A stretch of DNA of 64,000 nt from Chloroflexota bacterium (GCA_016234485.1 JACRBL010000029.1:278632-342631), one strand, 5' to 3'. Numbered from the stretch's first letter, positions 32,956 through 41,249 are shown. The notes: generated by a model not told the origin, from the sequence alone. Translations and numbers: made by a program.

Positions 32956-34179
32956 TTGACACCTGAAACCTCGATCTACCTCCACATCCCCTTCTGCACC
33001 CACCGCTGCGCCTACTGCGACTTCAACACCTACGCGGGCCAGGAATCCCTGATTCCCGCCTACGTTGACGCGTTAATCCATGAAATTGAATTTATCGGAA
33101 GGCAACTTTCCAACCTTTCAACCTTCAACATTCCAACGGTATTTTTTGGCGGCGGGACTCCCTCGCTTCTTTCCGGACCTCAGCTGGCCGCGGTCATGGA
33201 CGCGTTACGCGCCGCCTTCGCGTTCTCCTCCGACCTCGAAGCCACCATCGAAGCCAACCCTGGCACAACCTCGGCCGATTTCCTCCATCAAATTCGCGCG
33301 GCGGGCATCAACCGCCTCTCCTTCGGCGTCCAATCTGCCAATGTGGACGAACTCCACATGCTCGAACGCGCCCACGATTTCTTCGACGTGATCCAATCTG
33401 TCAAATGGGCGCGGCAGGTGGGATTCGATAACCTCAACCTCGACCTCATCTACGGCCTCCCCGAACAGACCCTCGCCTCGTGGAAGTCCACCCTCCAGCG
33501 CATCATTGCCCTCCATCCCGAACACATCTCCGCCTACGCCCTCACCCTCGAACACGGCACGCCCTTCGGCCACTGGTCCCAACGCGGCCTCCTGCCCCTC
33601 CCCGACCCCGACCTCGCCGCAGACATGTACGAATTCGCCGAGGAATTTCTGGCATCCAATGGATATGTCCATTATGAGATTTCAAATTGGGCAAAGAACG
33701 TTGAACGTTCAACGTTGAACGTTCAACGTTCTTATGTATGTCGCCACAATCTCCAATACTGGCGCTCGCTCCCCTACCTCGGCCTCGGCGCGGGCGCGCA
33801 TGGATACGCTAATGGCTACCGCTATTCCAATGTCCTCCGCATCAAAACCTATATTGACCGCCTTGCCAATTCCCAATTTCCCAATTTACCATTTCCCCTC
33901 ACTTCCGCCACCGTCAACCATCACCGCCAAACCGAACGCGACGACATGGGCGAGTACATGCTCAACAATCTTCGCTTACTAATTGAAGGCGTTTCAGAAG
34001 AAGATTTCAAATCCCGCTTTGGCCGCGAATTGACGGAAGCCTATCCAAAGGAAATTGAAGAGTTGATCCGCACTAGCCTGCTTGAAAAGACTTCCGAGGT
34101 TTTGGAAACTTCGGAAGTCTTAAGGCTTACCAAACGCGGCAGGTTGTTGGGAAATAAAGTCTTCGTGCGATTTGTGTAG
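32956..34179 (+). CDS. hemW: HemW-type radical SAM heme chaperone (oxygen-independent coproporphyrinogen III oxidase-like)
   Basis: 407 residues. The radical SAM cluster motif CTHRCAYCDF (C-x3-C-x2-C) follows IYLHIPF; GGGTPSLL, EANPGT, NRLSFGVQS and DLIYGLPEQT are all in place, and the HemN C-terminal domain is present. The single-Cys-short pattern favours HemW over HemN. The start is a TTG within an ACTTGACACCTGAAACC repeat. Dispersed repeats sit in frame at 33102-33136, 33697-33731, 33868-33905 and 34085-34130, lengthening surface loops and the C-terminus. Confidence 0.9.
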   Translation: MTPETSIYLHIPFCTHRCAYCDFNTYAGQESLIPAYVDALIHEIEFIGRQLSNLSTFNIPTVFFGGGTPSLLSGPQLAAVMDALRAAFAFSSDLEATIEANPGTTSADFLHQIRAAGINRLSFGVQSANVDELHMLERAHDFFDVIQSVKWARQVGFDNLNLDLIYGLPEQTLASWKSTLQRIIALHPEHISAYALTLEHGTPFGHWSQRGLLPLPDPDLAADMYEFAEEFLASNGYVHYEISNWAKNVERSTLNVQRSYVCRHNLQYWRSLPYLGLGAGAHGYANGYRYSNVLRIKTYIDRLANSQFPNLPFPLTSATVNHHRQTERDDMGEYMLNNLRLLIEGVSEEDFKSRFGRELTEAYPKEIEELIRTSLLEKTSEVLETSEVLRLTKRGRLLGNKVFVRFV

Positions 34180-34191
34180 TTAATATGGAAT

Positions 34192-34254
34192 CCCGAAGTT
34201 CTACTTCGGGACGAACTCTTGCAGTCCGAAAGTAGAACTTTCGGATTCCTTTTA
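34192..34254. repeat. Inverted repeats CCCGAAGTTCTACTTCGGG and CCGAAAGTAGAACTTTCGG
   Basis: Two adjacent perfect hairpins in the gap between convergent genes; could act as bidirectional terminators though the T-runs are short. Confidence 0.65.
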
Positions 34255-35169
34255 TCCGAACGCTCTTTTGATCGCGGGGGCAATACCCGTCAAATCGTGT
34301 AACCCCTCCACAAACTTCGCGCGCGCCGCTTTTGACCCGATCGCCAGCCCTGGGACTTTCGCGTCCGTATGCCGCCGCGTGGACAGGTCTTCAACGTTGC
34401 CATGGTCGGAGGTGAGCAGGATCAAACCTCTGGCGTCGTCCCACGCGTCCAGCAAGCCGCCCAACATCCCGTCGAAAGAGGCGAGCAGAGTGCAGGCCGC
34501 GGACATGTTCTGTTTATGTCCCGCGTAGTCGCTGGCCCAATATTCAAAGAAGGCGAAGTCGTATTGTTGGGCGAGTTCGGCGGTCTTTTGTCCAGCATCG
34601 CGAGGGGAGAAGGTGGGCGCGTCGGTGAAGCCGAGCATCGTGCGCCAGCCCTCGCCTGTGAAGTCGGCGGAGAGGGCGCGGCCCGCGTAGAGATCGTCTT
34701 TAGTGAAGAGGGGGAAGCCCGCGCTGGTAAGCGCCAGCGGCACAGACGAGTAAAGCCGCTTGCCAGAATCAATGCCGTGAAAATAACGCGGGGGATAGGC
34801 GTTGAGCAGTGCGGCGGATTTTCCGCCTGCGCGTAGCCAGGAAAATAGAGTATTGCCGTTGGTGAGATAGGATGCGACCGCGGGATTGGGCTTGGGGCCG
34901 TAATGTTCGCCGATCTCTTGGGGGATGTTGACGCCCGTCAAAAGTACAGCCTGCCCCGTAGCCGATTGGGGCAGACCCTGCACGCCGAGCGACGCGTCCA
35001 GCGCGAGCAGGGTGGCGCGGCCGCCGTCGAATGGCGCGGCGGACGCGGTGAGGCTCTGTCCGCCGAGCAACGCGCGCAGGTTGGGCATCTCCGCGCGTAC
35101 GAGGGGGTTGATATCGGGATTGTCCGCGCCGAGGCCGACGCCGTCGAGGAAGAGGAAGAGGAGTTGCAT
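34252..35169 (-). CDS. Alkaline-phosphatase-superfamily metalloenzyme (phosphopentomutase / phosphoglycerate mutase-like)
   Basis: 305 residues. N-terminal metal/nucleophile region LFLFLDGVGLGADNPDINP and C-terminal metal motif LLTSDHGNVEDLSTRRHTDA, the DHGN-x(n)-H pattern of the metalloenzyme superfamily that contains cofactor-independent phosphoglycerate mutase and phosphopentomutase. It is shorter than either, so it is an uncharacterised branch. The upstream gap to the nucleoside phosphorylase gene is only about 30 bases of TCAGTCATCAGTTG words. Pairing with a nucleoside phosphorylase fits a role in nucleoside or sugar-phosphate metabolism. Confidence 0.8.
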   Translation of the reverse strand: MQLLFLFLDGVGLGADNPDINPLVRAEMPNLRALLGGQSLTASAAPFDGGRATLLALDASLGVQGLPQSATGQAVLLTGVNIPQEIGEHYGPKPNPAVASYLTNGNTLFSWLRAGGKSAALLNAYPPRYFHGIDSGKRLYSSVPLALTSAGFPLFTKDDLYAGRALSADFTGEGWRTMLGFTDAPTFSPRDAGQKTAELAQQYDFAFFEYWASDYAGHKQNMSAACTLLASFDGMLGGLLDAWDDARGLILLTSDHGNVEDLSTRRHTDAKVPGLAIGSKAARAKFVEGLHDLTGIAPAIKRAFG

Positions 35170-35206
35170 ACCGGTAATCAGAGATCAGTCATCAGTTGTC
35201 AGAGTG
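35170..35206. repeat. ATCAGTCATCAGTTGTCAG word repeat
   Basis: Same words as in the femX coding region (54325-54363). It overlaps the last codons of the nucleoside phosphorylase. Confidence 0.6.
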
Positions 35207-35957
35207 TGAGGCAGGCTTCGGCAGAGAGCCAGAAGAGGCTGTCGCGAATTTCTGTGCGCGATTGCCAGCCGCGGTTGTCCCATTTTTCGCCGCTCAGGTC
35301 ATCGCCGCCGTAGAGGACTTGGCCGAAGATAACGTCGCGGAATTGGGCGACGGCCATCATCCCCGCCGCTTCCATCTCGACGGTGAGACAGCCTTCGTTC
35401 TTTCTCGCGGCGATTTTGTTGGGTGTTTCGCGATAGGGGGCGTCGGTCGTCCAGGTCTTTCCTAAAAGATGGGGGACGCCGCGCGCCTCCAGCGTTTTGG
35501 TCAGCGCGTCTACGCCCGCGGGGTTGGCGGTCACTTCGCGGGAGGGGGGCAGGTAATGGTACGATGCGCCCTCGTCCCGCACGGCGCTGGTGACGACGAC
35601 CAGATGTCCCACTGCGAGCTCTTTGACGAGTACGCCCGATCCGCCGCAGGCGATGAATTTCTTGAAGCCGCGGGCGATGTTTTCTTCTAACAAGGAGGAA
35701 CTCAGCGCGGAACCGATCCCTGGGTGGAAGAAGCCCAGCCGTTTGCCGTGGTATTCAATTTCATAGACGGTATGTTTTCCGTCTTCCCACTTGCTTTCCA
35801 AAACAATTTTCGCGTTGTGTTCTTCCACCACTTTTTCGATCACGTCCTTGAAGAAGCAGATGACGCAATGCTCAGGCAGGTCGCGCGGGCGGATCAACTT
35901 CGACGGCTCGATGAAGGCTTCGCGGGCGGGGTCAAATTCGAGGATGGGGTAGGTCAT
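35199..35957 (-). CDS. Nucleoside phosphorylase (uridine/purine phosphorylase family)
   Basis: 252 residues of the PNP_UDP_1 fold: phosphate loop HPGIGSALSSSLLEE, ACGGSGVLVKELAVGHLVVV, the aromatic segment DEGASYHYLPPSRE and the ribose motif CLTVEMEAAGMMAVAQFR (E-M-E). These enzymes split nucleosides with phosphate to base and ribose-1-phosphate. The substrate may be uridine-like, but a specificity call is not safe. The last residues (AEACLTL) extend into a repeat. Confidence 0.87.
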   Translation of the reverse strand: MTYPILEFDPAREAFIEPSKLIRPRDLPEHCVICFFKDVIEKVVEEHNAKIVLESKWEDGKHTVYEIEYHGKRLGFFHPGIGSALSSSLLEENIARGFKKFIACGGSGVLVKELAVGHLVVVTSAVRDEGASYHYLPPSREVTANPAGVDALTKTLEARGVPHLLGKTWTTDAPYRETPNKIAARKNEGCLTVEMEAAGMMAVAQFRDVIFGQVLYGGDDLSGEKWDNRGWQSRTEIRDSLFWLSAEACLTL

Positions 35958-35995
35958 ATCGGATCACGGACTTCCAGTCTGCCTGGGGGTGCGGA

Positions 35996-36733
35996 CTAAA
36001 AGTCCGCGCTCCGCCTTTCGTTGATAATTTCTTGAATGGCAGTGACGATCAATGCAGGGTCGGTCTGGTTGAGGAAATGATCGGTGGATGTTGAAATGAA
36101 TTGTTTACTGTGGGTGGAAAGTTTCAGAAACTCGGCTTGCAGGCTGGTTTCGATCTGATTCCAAAGATCGTCTTTCGAAGCGCGGGTGAGGACGATAAGC
36201 GGAAAATTGTAGAGGCGTGGAGTGGCGCGTATCTGTTCGATGCTGGCGGTGCGATCAATATGCTCATCATTTTTCGCGGGATCTTTGACCGCAGCCCACA
36301 TGCGGGCGTTTTGTTCCTCGGTCTGGATGCTTGCAAAGCGTTCGTATTTATTTTCGTGGACGGTGTCCACCAAGATCATCCCCGCGATTTCATTGGGAAA
36401 CTCATTGGCAAAGTAGCGGGCGTTGATTCCGCTCCATGAGTGGGCGACGAGGATGTATGGCGGCTGGAGATGCGCGGCGGCAAGCAAATGCCGCAGGTCG
36501 GCGATGATGTCTTTGCAGGTACGCGGCGTGGGCGCGAGGGCGCTTCGTCCCGGCCCCGCTCGGTCGTAGACGAGTACGCGCGCGAACGTGGAGACTTCGC
36601 GCTGGATTTCTGTCCACGATGCGGAGGCGTCCCCCAATCCCGCGTCGAGGATGACGATGGGCCCGCGGTCGCCCATCAGTTGACCATAGAGGGGACGGTT
36701 GTCAATCTTTGTGAAGATTTCGCGTGTGTTCAA
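35996..36733 (-). CDS. Alpha/beta hydrolase
   Basis: About 245 residues from a tentative TTG at 36733 (LNTREIFTKIDNRPLYGQLM). Features: oxyanion region VILDAGLGDASASW, nucleophile motif VAHSWSGINARY (Ser flanked by His and Trp), acid loop near LIVLTRASKDD and a final His in STDHFLNQ. The reading frame continues upstream to 37021, but that part covers a GGCGGACACCTGCACC repeat and the opposite frame of the methyltransferase gene, so it is not coding. Ribosome-binding site weak; the start is uncertain. Confidence 0.8.
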   Translation of the reverse strand: MNTREIFTKIDNRPLYGQLMGDRGPIVILDAGLGDASASWTEIQREVSTFARVLVYDRAGPGRSALAPTPRTCKDIIADLRHLLAAAHLQPPYILVAHSWSGINARYFANEFPNEIAGMILVDTVHENKYERFASIQTEEQNARMWAAVKDPAKNDEHIDRTASIEQIRATPRLYNFPLIVLTRASKDDLWNQIETSLQAEFLKLSTHSKQFISTSTDHFLNQTDPALIVTAIQEIINERRSADF

Positions 36734-36751
36734 AAGATGTCTTTTCTGCTT

Positions 36752-36830
36752 TGTGGGGCGGACACCTGCACCGAACCGCACACTTGCCCTGACGGGCAGC
36801 GCCAGGGGTGCGGTGATGCCATCCCGCCTT
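36752..36830. repeat. GGCGGACACCTGCACC palindromic repeat carrying a 26-bp micro-palindrome
   Basis: Host words identical to 7545-7598 (reverse strand), but between CCGAACCGCA and TGCGGTGATGCC there is an added block CACTTGCCCTGACGGGCAGC plus GCCAGGGG. Confidence 0.85.
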
Positions 36831-37416
36831 ACTTTTTCTGAAACAAAAACCAGGCGGAGGGGCGATTTTTTTTGTCGAAGCCGTCTGAGCGGGAGAGGAG
36901 GGAAAAGCCGCGGGCGTGGATGAGGTCCACGGAGGTCGCGTCCAGCCCGGGCTTGCGCTGAGCGGCGTCGAAGCGTCCAGAGAGTTGCGAGTCGGGTTTG
37001 AAGAAGCCGTAGAGAAGCCAATGTCCGCTTGGGGCGAGAAGGCGATCGAGTTCATCCAGATATTTGGATTTGTTTTCGAGGCCGTGGAAACAGCCGATGT
37101 CGAGGGCGAGGTCGAAGGGGCCATTGATGCCGCGAACGCCTGAAAGGTGGGTTACATCACCCACGCGCAGGTCAACTTTTACGTTTTGCGTTTTCCGTTT
37201 TGCGGCTCGGATGGCCTTGGGGATGAAATCCACGCCCGTCACCTGCCAGCCGTTTTGCGCGAGGGTGAGGACGTTTGTGCCAGTGCCGCAACCGAGGTCA
37301 ATGGCGCGGCCCGCGGGATGGGTTTGGATGTATTGCATAAGTTCAGGAGGGGCGATGCCGCTATCCCAGGATGGGCGGCGGAGGTACATCCAAAGAAAGC
37401 GGAGGCGATGTATCAT
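36829..37416 (-). CDS. Class I SAM-dependent methyltransferase
   Basis: 195 residues. Motif I AIDLGCGTGTNVLTLAQNGW, motif II around VTGVDFIPKAI, and DLALDIGCFHGLEN where the fourth strand lies. The N-terminal basic stretch MIHRLRFLWMYLRRPSWDSG is characteristic of small methyltransferases often associated with thiol or small-molecule methylation. Its ATG at 37416 overlaps the stop of the thioredoxin-like gene (ATGA), so translation of that gene to its true stop would feed translation of this one. Confidence 0.87.
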   Translation of the reverse strand: MIHRLRFLWMYLRRPSWDSGIAPPELMQYIQTHPAGRAIDLGCGTGTNVLTLAQNGWQVTGVDFIPKAIRAAKRKTQNVKVDLRVGDVTHLSGVRGINGPFDLALDIGCFHGLENKSKYLDELDRLLAPSGHWLLYGFFKPDSQLSGRFDAAQRKPGLDATSVDLIHARGFSLLSRSDGFDKKNRPSAWFLFQKK

Positions 37417-37895
37417 TTGAGGGAATCGCGCACGCGCTCCACATCCAGCCCGCCGACTTCGCGCCAGAGTTCGTTGCCCTGCGCGTCGAAGAAGATGAAG
37501 GTGGGGGTGAATTCGAAGCCGTAAACGGGCGCGAGTTCGCGTCCGACGGTTTCTTGAATATTGAGGCGGATGATGAGAAGTTGTCCTGCGAGTTCCTGTT
37601 CGAGTCCGTCCACGACGGGTTTCATTTCTGTGCAGATAATTCAGTAGGGCGATTGAAATTCAAGCAGGACAGGTTTGCCCTGCCCAATCATGGCCTGCAC
37701 GTTTTTGGCGTCGTCCATCAATGGGGTTTGGACGGGGTGGAGGAGTATCCACGCTGTCACGATGCCCGCCACAATGACGCCCAGCGCAAGCGTCTCCTGC
37801 CAACGCAGTTTGCGGCTGAAAACAAAAATGACCCCGATCAGGATCAAGGCGGAGGCGATGAAAACGAGGGAATATTGATTGAATATCTGTTCCAT
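37413..37895 (-). CDS. Membrane-anchored thioredoxin-like protein with in-frame UGA at the first catalytic Cys (candidate selenoprotein)
   Basis: Reading from ATG 37895 (MEQIFNQYSLVFIASAL), two hydrophobic spans (about residues 7-24 and 32-56) are followed by a thioredoxin-like start, GQGKPVLLEFQSPY. The next codon, residue 85 at 37643-37641, is TGA, then IICTEMKPVVDGLEQ and, still in the same frame, the rest of the fold with the cis-Pro strand FTPTFIFFDAQG, to a stop at 37413. The active site thus reads Y-UGA-I-I-C, where homologues have CxxC. RNA 27 bases after UGA folds CCGUC-GUG-GACGG (37618-37606) with G first in the loop. Sec or nonsense mutation are the alternatives. Confidence 0.75.
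37606..37618 (-). promoter_or_regulatory. Candidate bacterial SECIS hairpin
   Basis: CCGUC stem, GUG loop, GACGG stem, with the loop 28 nucleotides downstream of the UGA at 37641. Bacterial SECIS rules ask for a short stem, a G in the first loop positions and a spacing of about 16-37 nucleotides. A 5-bp stem could also occur by chance. Confidence 0.45.
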
Positions 37896-37939
37896 GATCA
37901 ACCTTGAAAATGTAATGGTTTCAGATGACAATTCTCACT

Positions 37940-37968
37940 TTGACAACTCTTCCGATTTCCCATAAAAT
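37940..37968 (+). promoter_or_regulatory. Sigma-70-type promoter of the EF-G-like gene
   Basis: TTGACA at 37940-37945 and TAAAAT at 37963-37968, 17-base spacer; the start codon is 81 bases further on. Confidence 0.8.
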
Positions 37969-38049
37969 CGGGGGGCTTACATCCAATCCTAAGAAATAAG
38001 GTTTCTTTCAGAAACCAAAACCATTTTGAATGATGGAAGGAAATTTGTG

Positions 38050-40131
38050 ATGAAAGAGTATACCACCGAGTTTATTCGGAACGTCGCCCTCGTCTCGCAT
38101 GGTTCTGCGGGTAAGACCATGCTGGCCGAGGCGTTTTTGCATTTTACGGGGGCAACCACCCGCCTCGGAAAGATCGAGGACGGGACGACCGCTTCGGACT
38201 ATGACGAAGAGGAAGTTCGACGCAAGCTTTCGCTTTATACCAGCGTGTTGCCCGTGGAATTTCGCGATCACAAGATCAATGTGTTGGACGCGCCTGGCTA
38301 CACCGACTTCGTCGGTGAGATGATCTCGGCCCTCAGCGTGGCCGACGGCGCGGTCATTTTGGTGGACGCGGTCGGCGGCGTGGAAGTTGGCACCGAGCTG
38401 GCCTGTCGCACCGCCGCGGACCTTGGCTTGCCGCGCTTCTTTGTGATCAACCGCATGGATCGCGAGAACGCGAATTTTTCGAGCGCGTTCGAAGCGGTGG
38501 AGCGCTTTGTCCATAATATGGGCGGGCGTGTCGTCAAGGCGCAATTGCCCATCGGCGAGAAGAACAATTTCAAAGGCGTGATTGATTTGATCTCGATGAA
38601 GGCCTACATGGCCGACGGCAAGACTGTGACGGATATTCCCGCCGACATGAAGGACGCGGCGAACGAAGCGCACTTCGCGCTGGTGGAAGCCGCGGCCGAA
38701 GGCGAAGACACGTTGCTGGAAAAATACCTCGAAAACGGTTCACTCTCGGACGATGATCTGATTCGCGGCCTGGTGGACGTTGTCCACTCTGGGGCGTTCG
38801 CGCCTGTCTTCGTCGCGGCGGGTGGACACGAAATCGGCATCGCGCCCCTGCTCAACGCCATCGTGGATTTGATGCCCTCTCCGTCACAACTCCCCGCGAA
38901 AGTCGCGCTGGGCAAAGACGGCGAGGAGAAATTAACCTGCACGGATACGGGTCCGCTGGCCGCGTATATTTGGAAGACGACCGCCGATCCGTTCGTGGGC
39001 AAGATGACCTACTTCCGTGTGTTCAGCGGCTCGATCAGCGCGGACGCGCGCGTTTGGAATCAGGGCAAGGGTGCGGAAGAGCGCGTGTCTGGCCTGCACC
39101 TCCAGCGTGGCAAGGAACAGATCGCCGCGAAGGTGATTCATGCCGGAGACATCGGCTCGGTCTCCAAGTTGACTGTCTCCGCGACGGGCGATACCTTCTG
39201 CGACAAGGCCCACCCGTTGACGATCCCCGCGCCGAAATATCCCGCCGCGCTGTATCGTGTGGCGGTCCATCCCAAGACTCAGGCCGACGCGACCAAGATC
39301 AGTCCCACGCTCACCCGTCTCTGCGAAGAGGATATGACCCTGCACTGGTCCAACGAAAAATCCACCGGCCAGACCATCCTGCAAGGCATGGGCGACCAGC
39401 ACATTGACGTGGCCCTGCATCGCGCCCAGACCAAGTTCCAGGTTGGGTTGACGATTGACCAGCCGAAGGTCCCGTATCGTGAAGGCATCACGCGTAAAGG
39501 TTCTGCCATGTACCGCCATAAGAAACAATCGGGCGGTTCGGGCCAATTTGGCGAGGTGCATTTGCGGATCGAGCCTTATCACGAAGGCGATTTTGAATTC
39601 ACGGATGAACTGGTGGGGATGAGCCTGTCCAAATCCTTCCTGCCCCCGATCGAAAAAGGCATCAAGGCCACCATGGAGCATGGCGCCTTCGCGGGCTATC
39701 CGATGAACAACGTAAAAGTCATCGTGTATGATGGCAAAGAACATCCCGTCGACTCGAAGCCGATCGCATTCGAGACGGCCGGACGCGAAGCCTTCAAACT
39801 CGCAGTGGAACAGGCTGGCCCCGTTCTCTTTGAGCCGATTATGACCGTTCGCATCACCGTGCCAGACGCGCACATGGGCGATGTGATGAGCGACCTGAAC
39901 ACCCGCCGCGGCCGCGTGCAGGGAACCGAATCCGAGCGCGGCAGTACTGTCGTCATCGCGCACGTGCCGCTGGCAGAGATGCTCCGCTACGTGACGCAGA
40001 TCCGCTCCATCACGGGCGGACGCGGCTACTTCACGATGGAACTCGATCACTACGACACCGTCCCGCAACACCTGGCGGCGGCGATTATCGAAGCGCACAA
40101 GAAAGAGATGGAAGCGAAGAAAGAAGAGTAA
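38050..40131 (+). CDS. Elongation factor G-like translational GTPase (EF-G paralogue)
   Basis: 693 residues from ATG 38050 (MKEYTTEFIRNVALVSHG), with AAGGAAA upstream. G domain: P-loop SHGSAGKT, switch II DAPGYTDFVGEM, NKxD as INRMD; then domain II, an EF-G domain IV (YRHKKQSGGSGQFGEVHLRI) and domain V (PIMTVRITVPDAHMGDVMSD). The P-loop and the short domain IV mark it as the EF-G-II class found as a second copy in many bacteria, not the str-operon EF-G; no ribosomal protein genes are adjacent. A strong promoter and terminator make it monocistronic. Role in translation or ribosome recycling is inferred. Confidence 0.9.
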   Translation: MKEYTTEFIRNVALVSHGSAGKTMLAEAFLHFTGATTRLGKIEDGTTASDYDEEEVRRKLSLYTSVLPVEFRDHKINVLDAPGYTDFVGEMISALSVADGAVILVDAVGGVEVGTELACRTAADLGLPRFFVINRMDRENANFSSAFEAVERFVHNMGGRVVKAQLPIGEKNNFKGVIDLISMKAYMADGKTVTDIPADMKDAANEAHFALVEAAAEGEDTLLEKYLENGSLSDDDLIRGLVDVVHSGAFAPVFVAAGGHEIGIAPLLNAIVDLMPSPSQLPAKVALGKDGEEKLTCTDTGPLAAYIWKTTADPFVGKMTYFRVFSGSISADARVWNQGKGAEERVSGLHLQRGKEQIAAKVIHAGDIGSVSKLTVSATGDTFCDKAHPLTIPAPKYPAALYRVAVHPKTQADATKISPTLTRLCEEDMTLHWSNEKSTGQTILQGMGDQHIDVALHRAQTKFQVGLTIDQPKVPYREGITRKGSAMYRHKKQSGGSGQFGEVHLRIEPYHEGDFEFTDELVGMSLSKSFLPPIEKGIKATMEHGAFAGYPMNNVKVIVYDGKEHPVDSKPIAFETAGREAFKLAVEQAGPVLFEPIMTVRITVPDAHMGDVMSDLNTRRGRVQGTESERGSTVVIAHVPLAEMLRYVTQIRSITGGRGYFTMELDHYDTVPQHLAAAIIEAHKKEMEAKKEE

Positions 40132-40166
40132 GGCGAGATATTATTTCGCCGCTATCGCGAAACGAA

Positions 40167-40218
40167 ACAGAACCCCGTTTTCTTGCCTTCGGCGGAAAAC
40201 GGGGTTCTGTTTTCTGTT
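40167..40218 (+). terminator. Intrinsic terminator of the EF-G-like gene
   Basis: ACAGAACCCCGTTTT and AAAACGGGGTTCTGT arms (40167-40210) with a T-rich tail. Confidence 0.85.
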
Positions 40219-40236
40219 CTCGACTTTCTATGTTCC

Positions 40237-40285
40237 GTCAGCAGTTGGACTGTTGGCGGTTCGCAGTCCAACTGCTCACGAACTT
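40237..40285. repeat. Short palindromic repeat, TCCAACTGC family, copy 2
   Basis: GTCAGCAGTTGGACTG ... CGCAGTCCAACTGC ... CACGAACTTT; uninterrupted counterpart of 48493-48570. Confidence 0.75.
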
Positions 40286-40316
40286 TGGTGGAACTGCTTT
40301 CTGCTCTTTGTTCTCT

Positions 40317-41165
40317 TTATCCCTTCGGTGAGAACAAAATATCCTCAATCGGCGTGGAGAGCGACATGCGCCTGCCGCTCACATCAAACGTCATCAGCGA
40401 GGCGAGGGAGCGGGGCGTGGGGTCGTCCCAGAGTTGCAGGTTGTCCTTTTGACGCGCCATGTACGCGGGAAGTTCGGCAAAATCGGCGTAGGCGTCGCAA
40501 AATTCCACCAGGCGACGGAAGAGTTTGGGCAAGATGGTGACGTCTTCCTGAATGGTGCGCGTGTCCCACAAGACCAGGTCTGCGGTGCGGTCAATGGCCC
40601 AGATGCCGCGTTCATCATTGCGCGCGAGGCGGGTAGCCTTGCGGATTTTCTCGGCGAGGAATTTGTCGGTGGAAGTGTAAAAGGTGGGGTAGGCCAGTCC
40701 CTCGCGGATGAGGGTGTAGTTGACCGACTTCTCGAAGGGCACGCGGTCCGAGGTCAGGATGGAGCCGTCGGTCAGTTTGGCGGAGGCGGGGAAGAGCAGG
40801 GAGATCGGTCGGTCGTAGCGATCCAGCCCGTTGGCGGCGATAAATCCAGGCTGGGCGTCGTCGGCATCCACGATGGTCGTCACGTTCAGGCTGAATAGGA
40901 TGTTTTCGATGCCGAGCAATTTGAGCAGGCGTTCGAGGGCCGCGATGGCAAAGGGACGCGGCTGGTGATAGCCCTCGTAGTGCGTTTCGAGCGCGTCCAT
41001 GGCTTCGATGCGTAATTGCTTTTTGGCCGCTTTCTTTTTGGATGCGCTGTCCCACTCGAAAGAGTCCCAATGCGCGGGATTGTCGGCCTCAAAGCGGATC
41101 GAGTCGCCGTCGGGCTGGTAGCCTTTGACGTGGAATTTACCTTTAATGATTTTGAATTCGGTCAT
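40317..41165 (-). CDS. Staphylococcal-nuclease-like domain protein
   Basis: 282 residues. The N-terminal half has the SNase fold pattern VKGYQPDGDSIRFEADN, KKQLRIEAMDALETHY and later VNYTLIREGLAYPTFY, with LARNDERGIW close to the end of that domain. The usual catalytic Arg-Glu-Arg set is only partly evident, so nuclease activity is not assured. The C-terminal ~90 residues are unassigned. No signal peptide. A TATAAT box and AAGGAG precede ATG 41165. The gene is divergent from the STAS gene. Confidence 0.7.
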   Translation of the reverse strand: MTEFKIIKGKFHVKGYQPDGDSIRFEADNPAHWDSFEWDSASKKKAAKKQLRIEAMDALETHYEGYHQPRPFAIAALERLLKLLGIENILFSLNVTTIVDADDAQPGFIAANGLDRYDRPISLLFPASAKLTDGSILTSDRVPFEKSVNYTLIREGLAYPTFYTSTDKFLAEKIRKATRLARNDERGIWAIDRTADLVLWDTRTIQEDVTILPKLFRRLVEFCDAYADFAELPAYMARQKDNLQLWDDPTPRSLASLMTFDVSGRRMSLSTPIEDILFSPKG

Positions 41166-41249
41166 GGCGAAATCTCCTTGTTTTCATTATAGGGGATTTC
41201 ATGTGGTTTTACATGGCGAGATTTGAGGCTCATTTTTAACAATCGCAAT

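Noticed and set aside
33697..33731. Possible CRISPR-like or direct-repeat array (AACGTTGAACGTTC words)
   Set aside because: Too short, no unique spacers, and read in frame inside hemW; belongs to dispersed word repeats. No CRISPR array was found anywhere.
35996..37021. 341-residue version of the alpha/beta hydrolase
   Set aside because: The first ~96 residues are Arg-rich, run through a palindromic repeat and the methyltransferase gene in another frame; the hydrolase fold begins only after 36733.
37413..37931. Two separate genes: a short membrane protein (37641-37931) and a 70-residue thioredoxin fragment (37413-37625)
   Set aside because: They are in the same frame, separated only by one TGA and five sense codons, and together make a complete thioredoxin-like protein; the ATG at 37625 falls inside the fold and has no ribosome-binding site.
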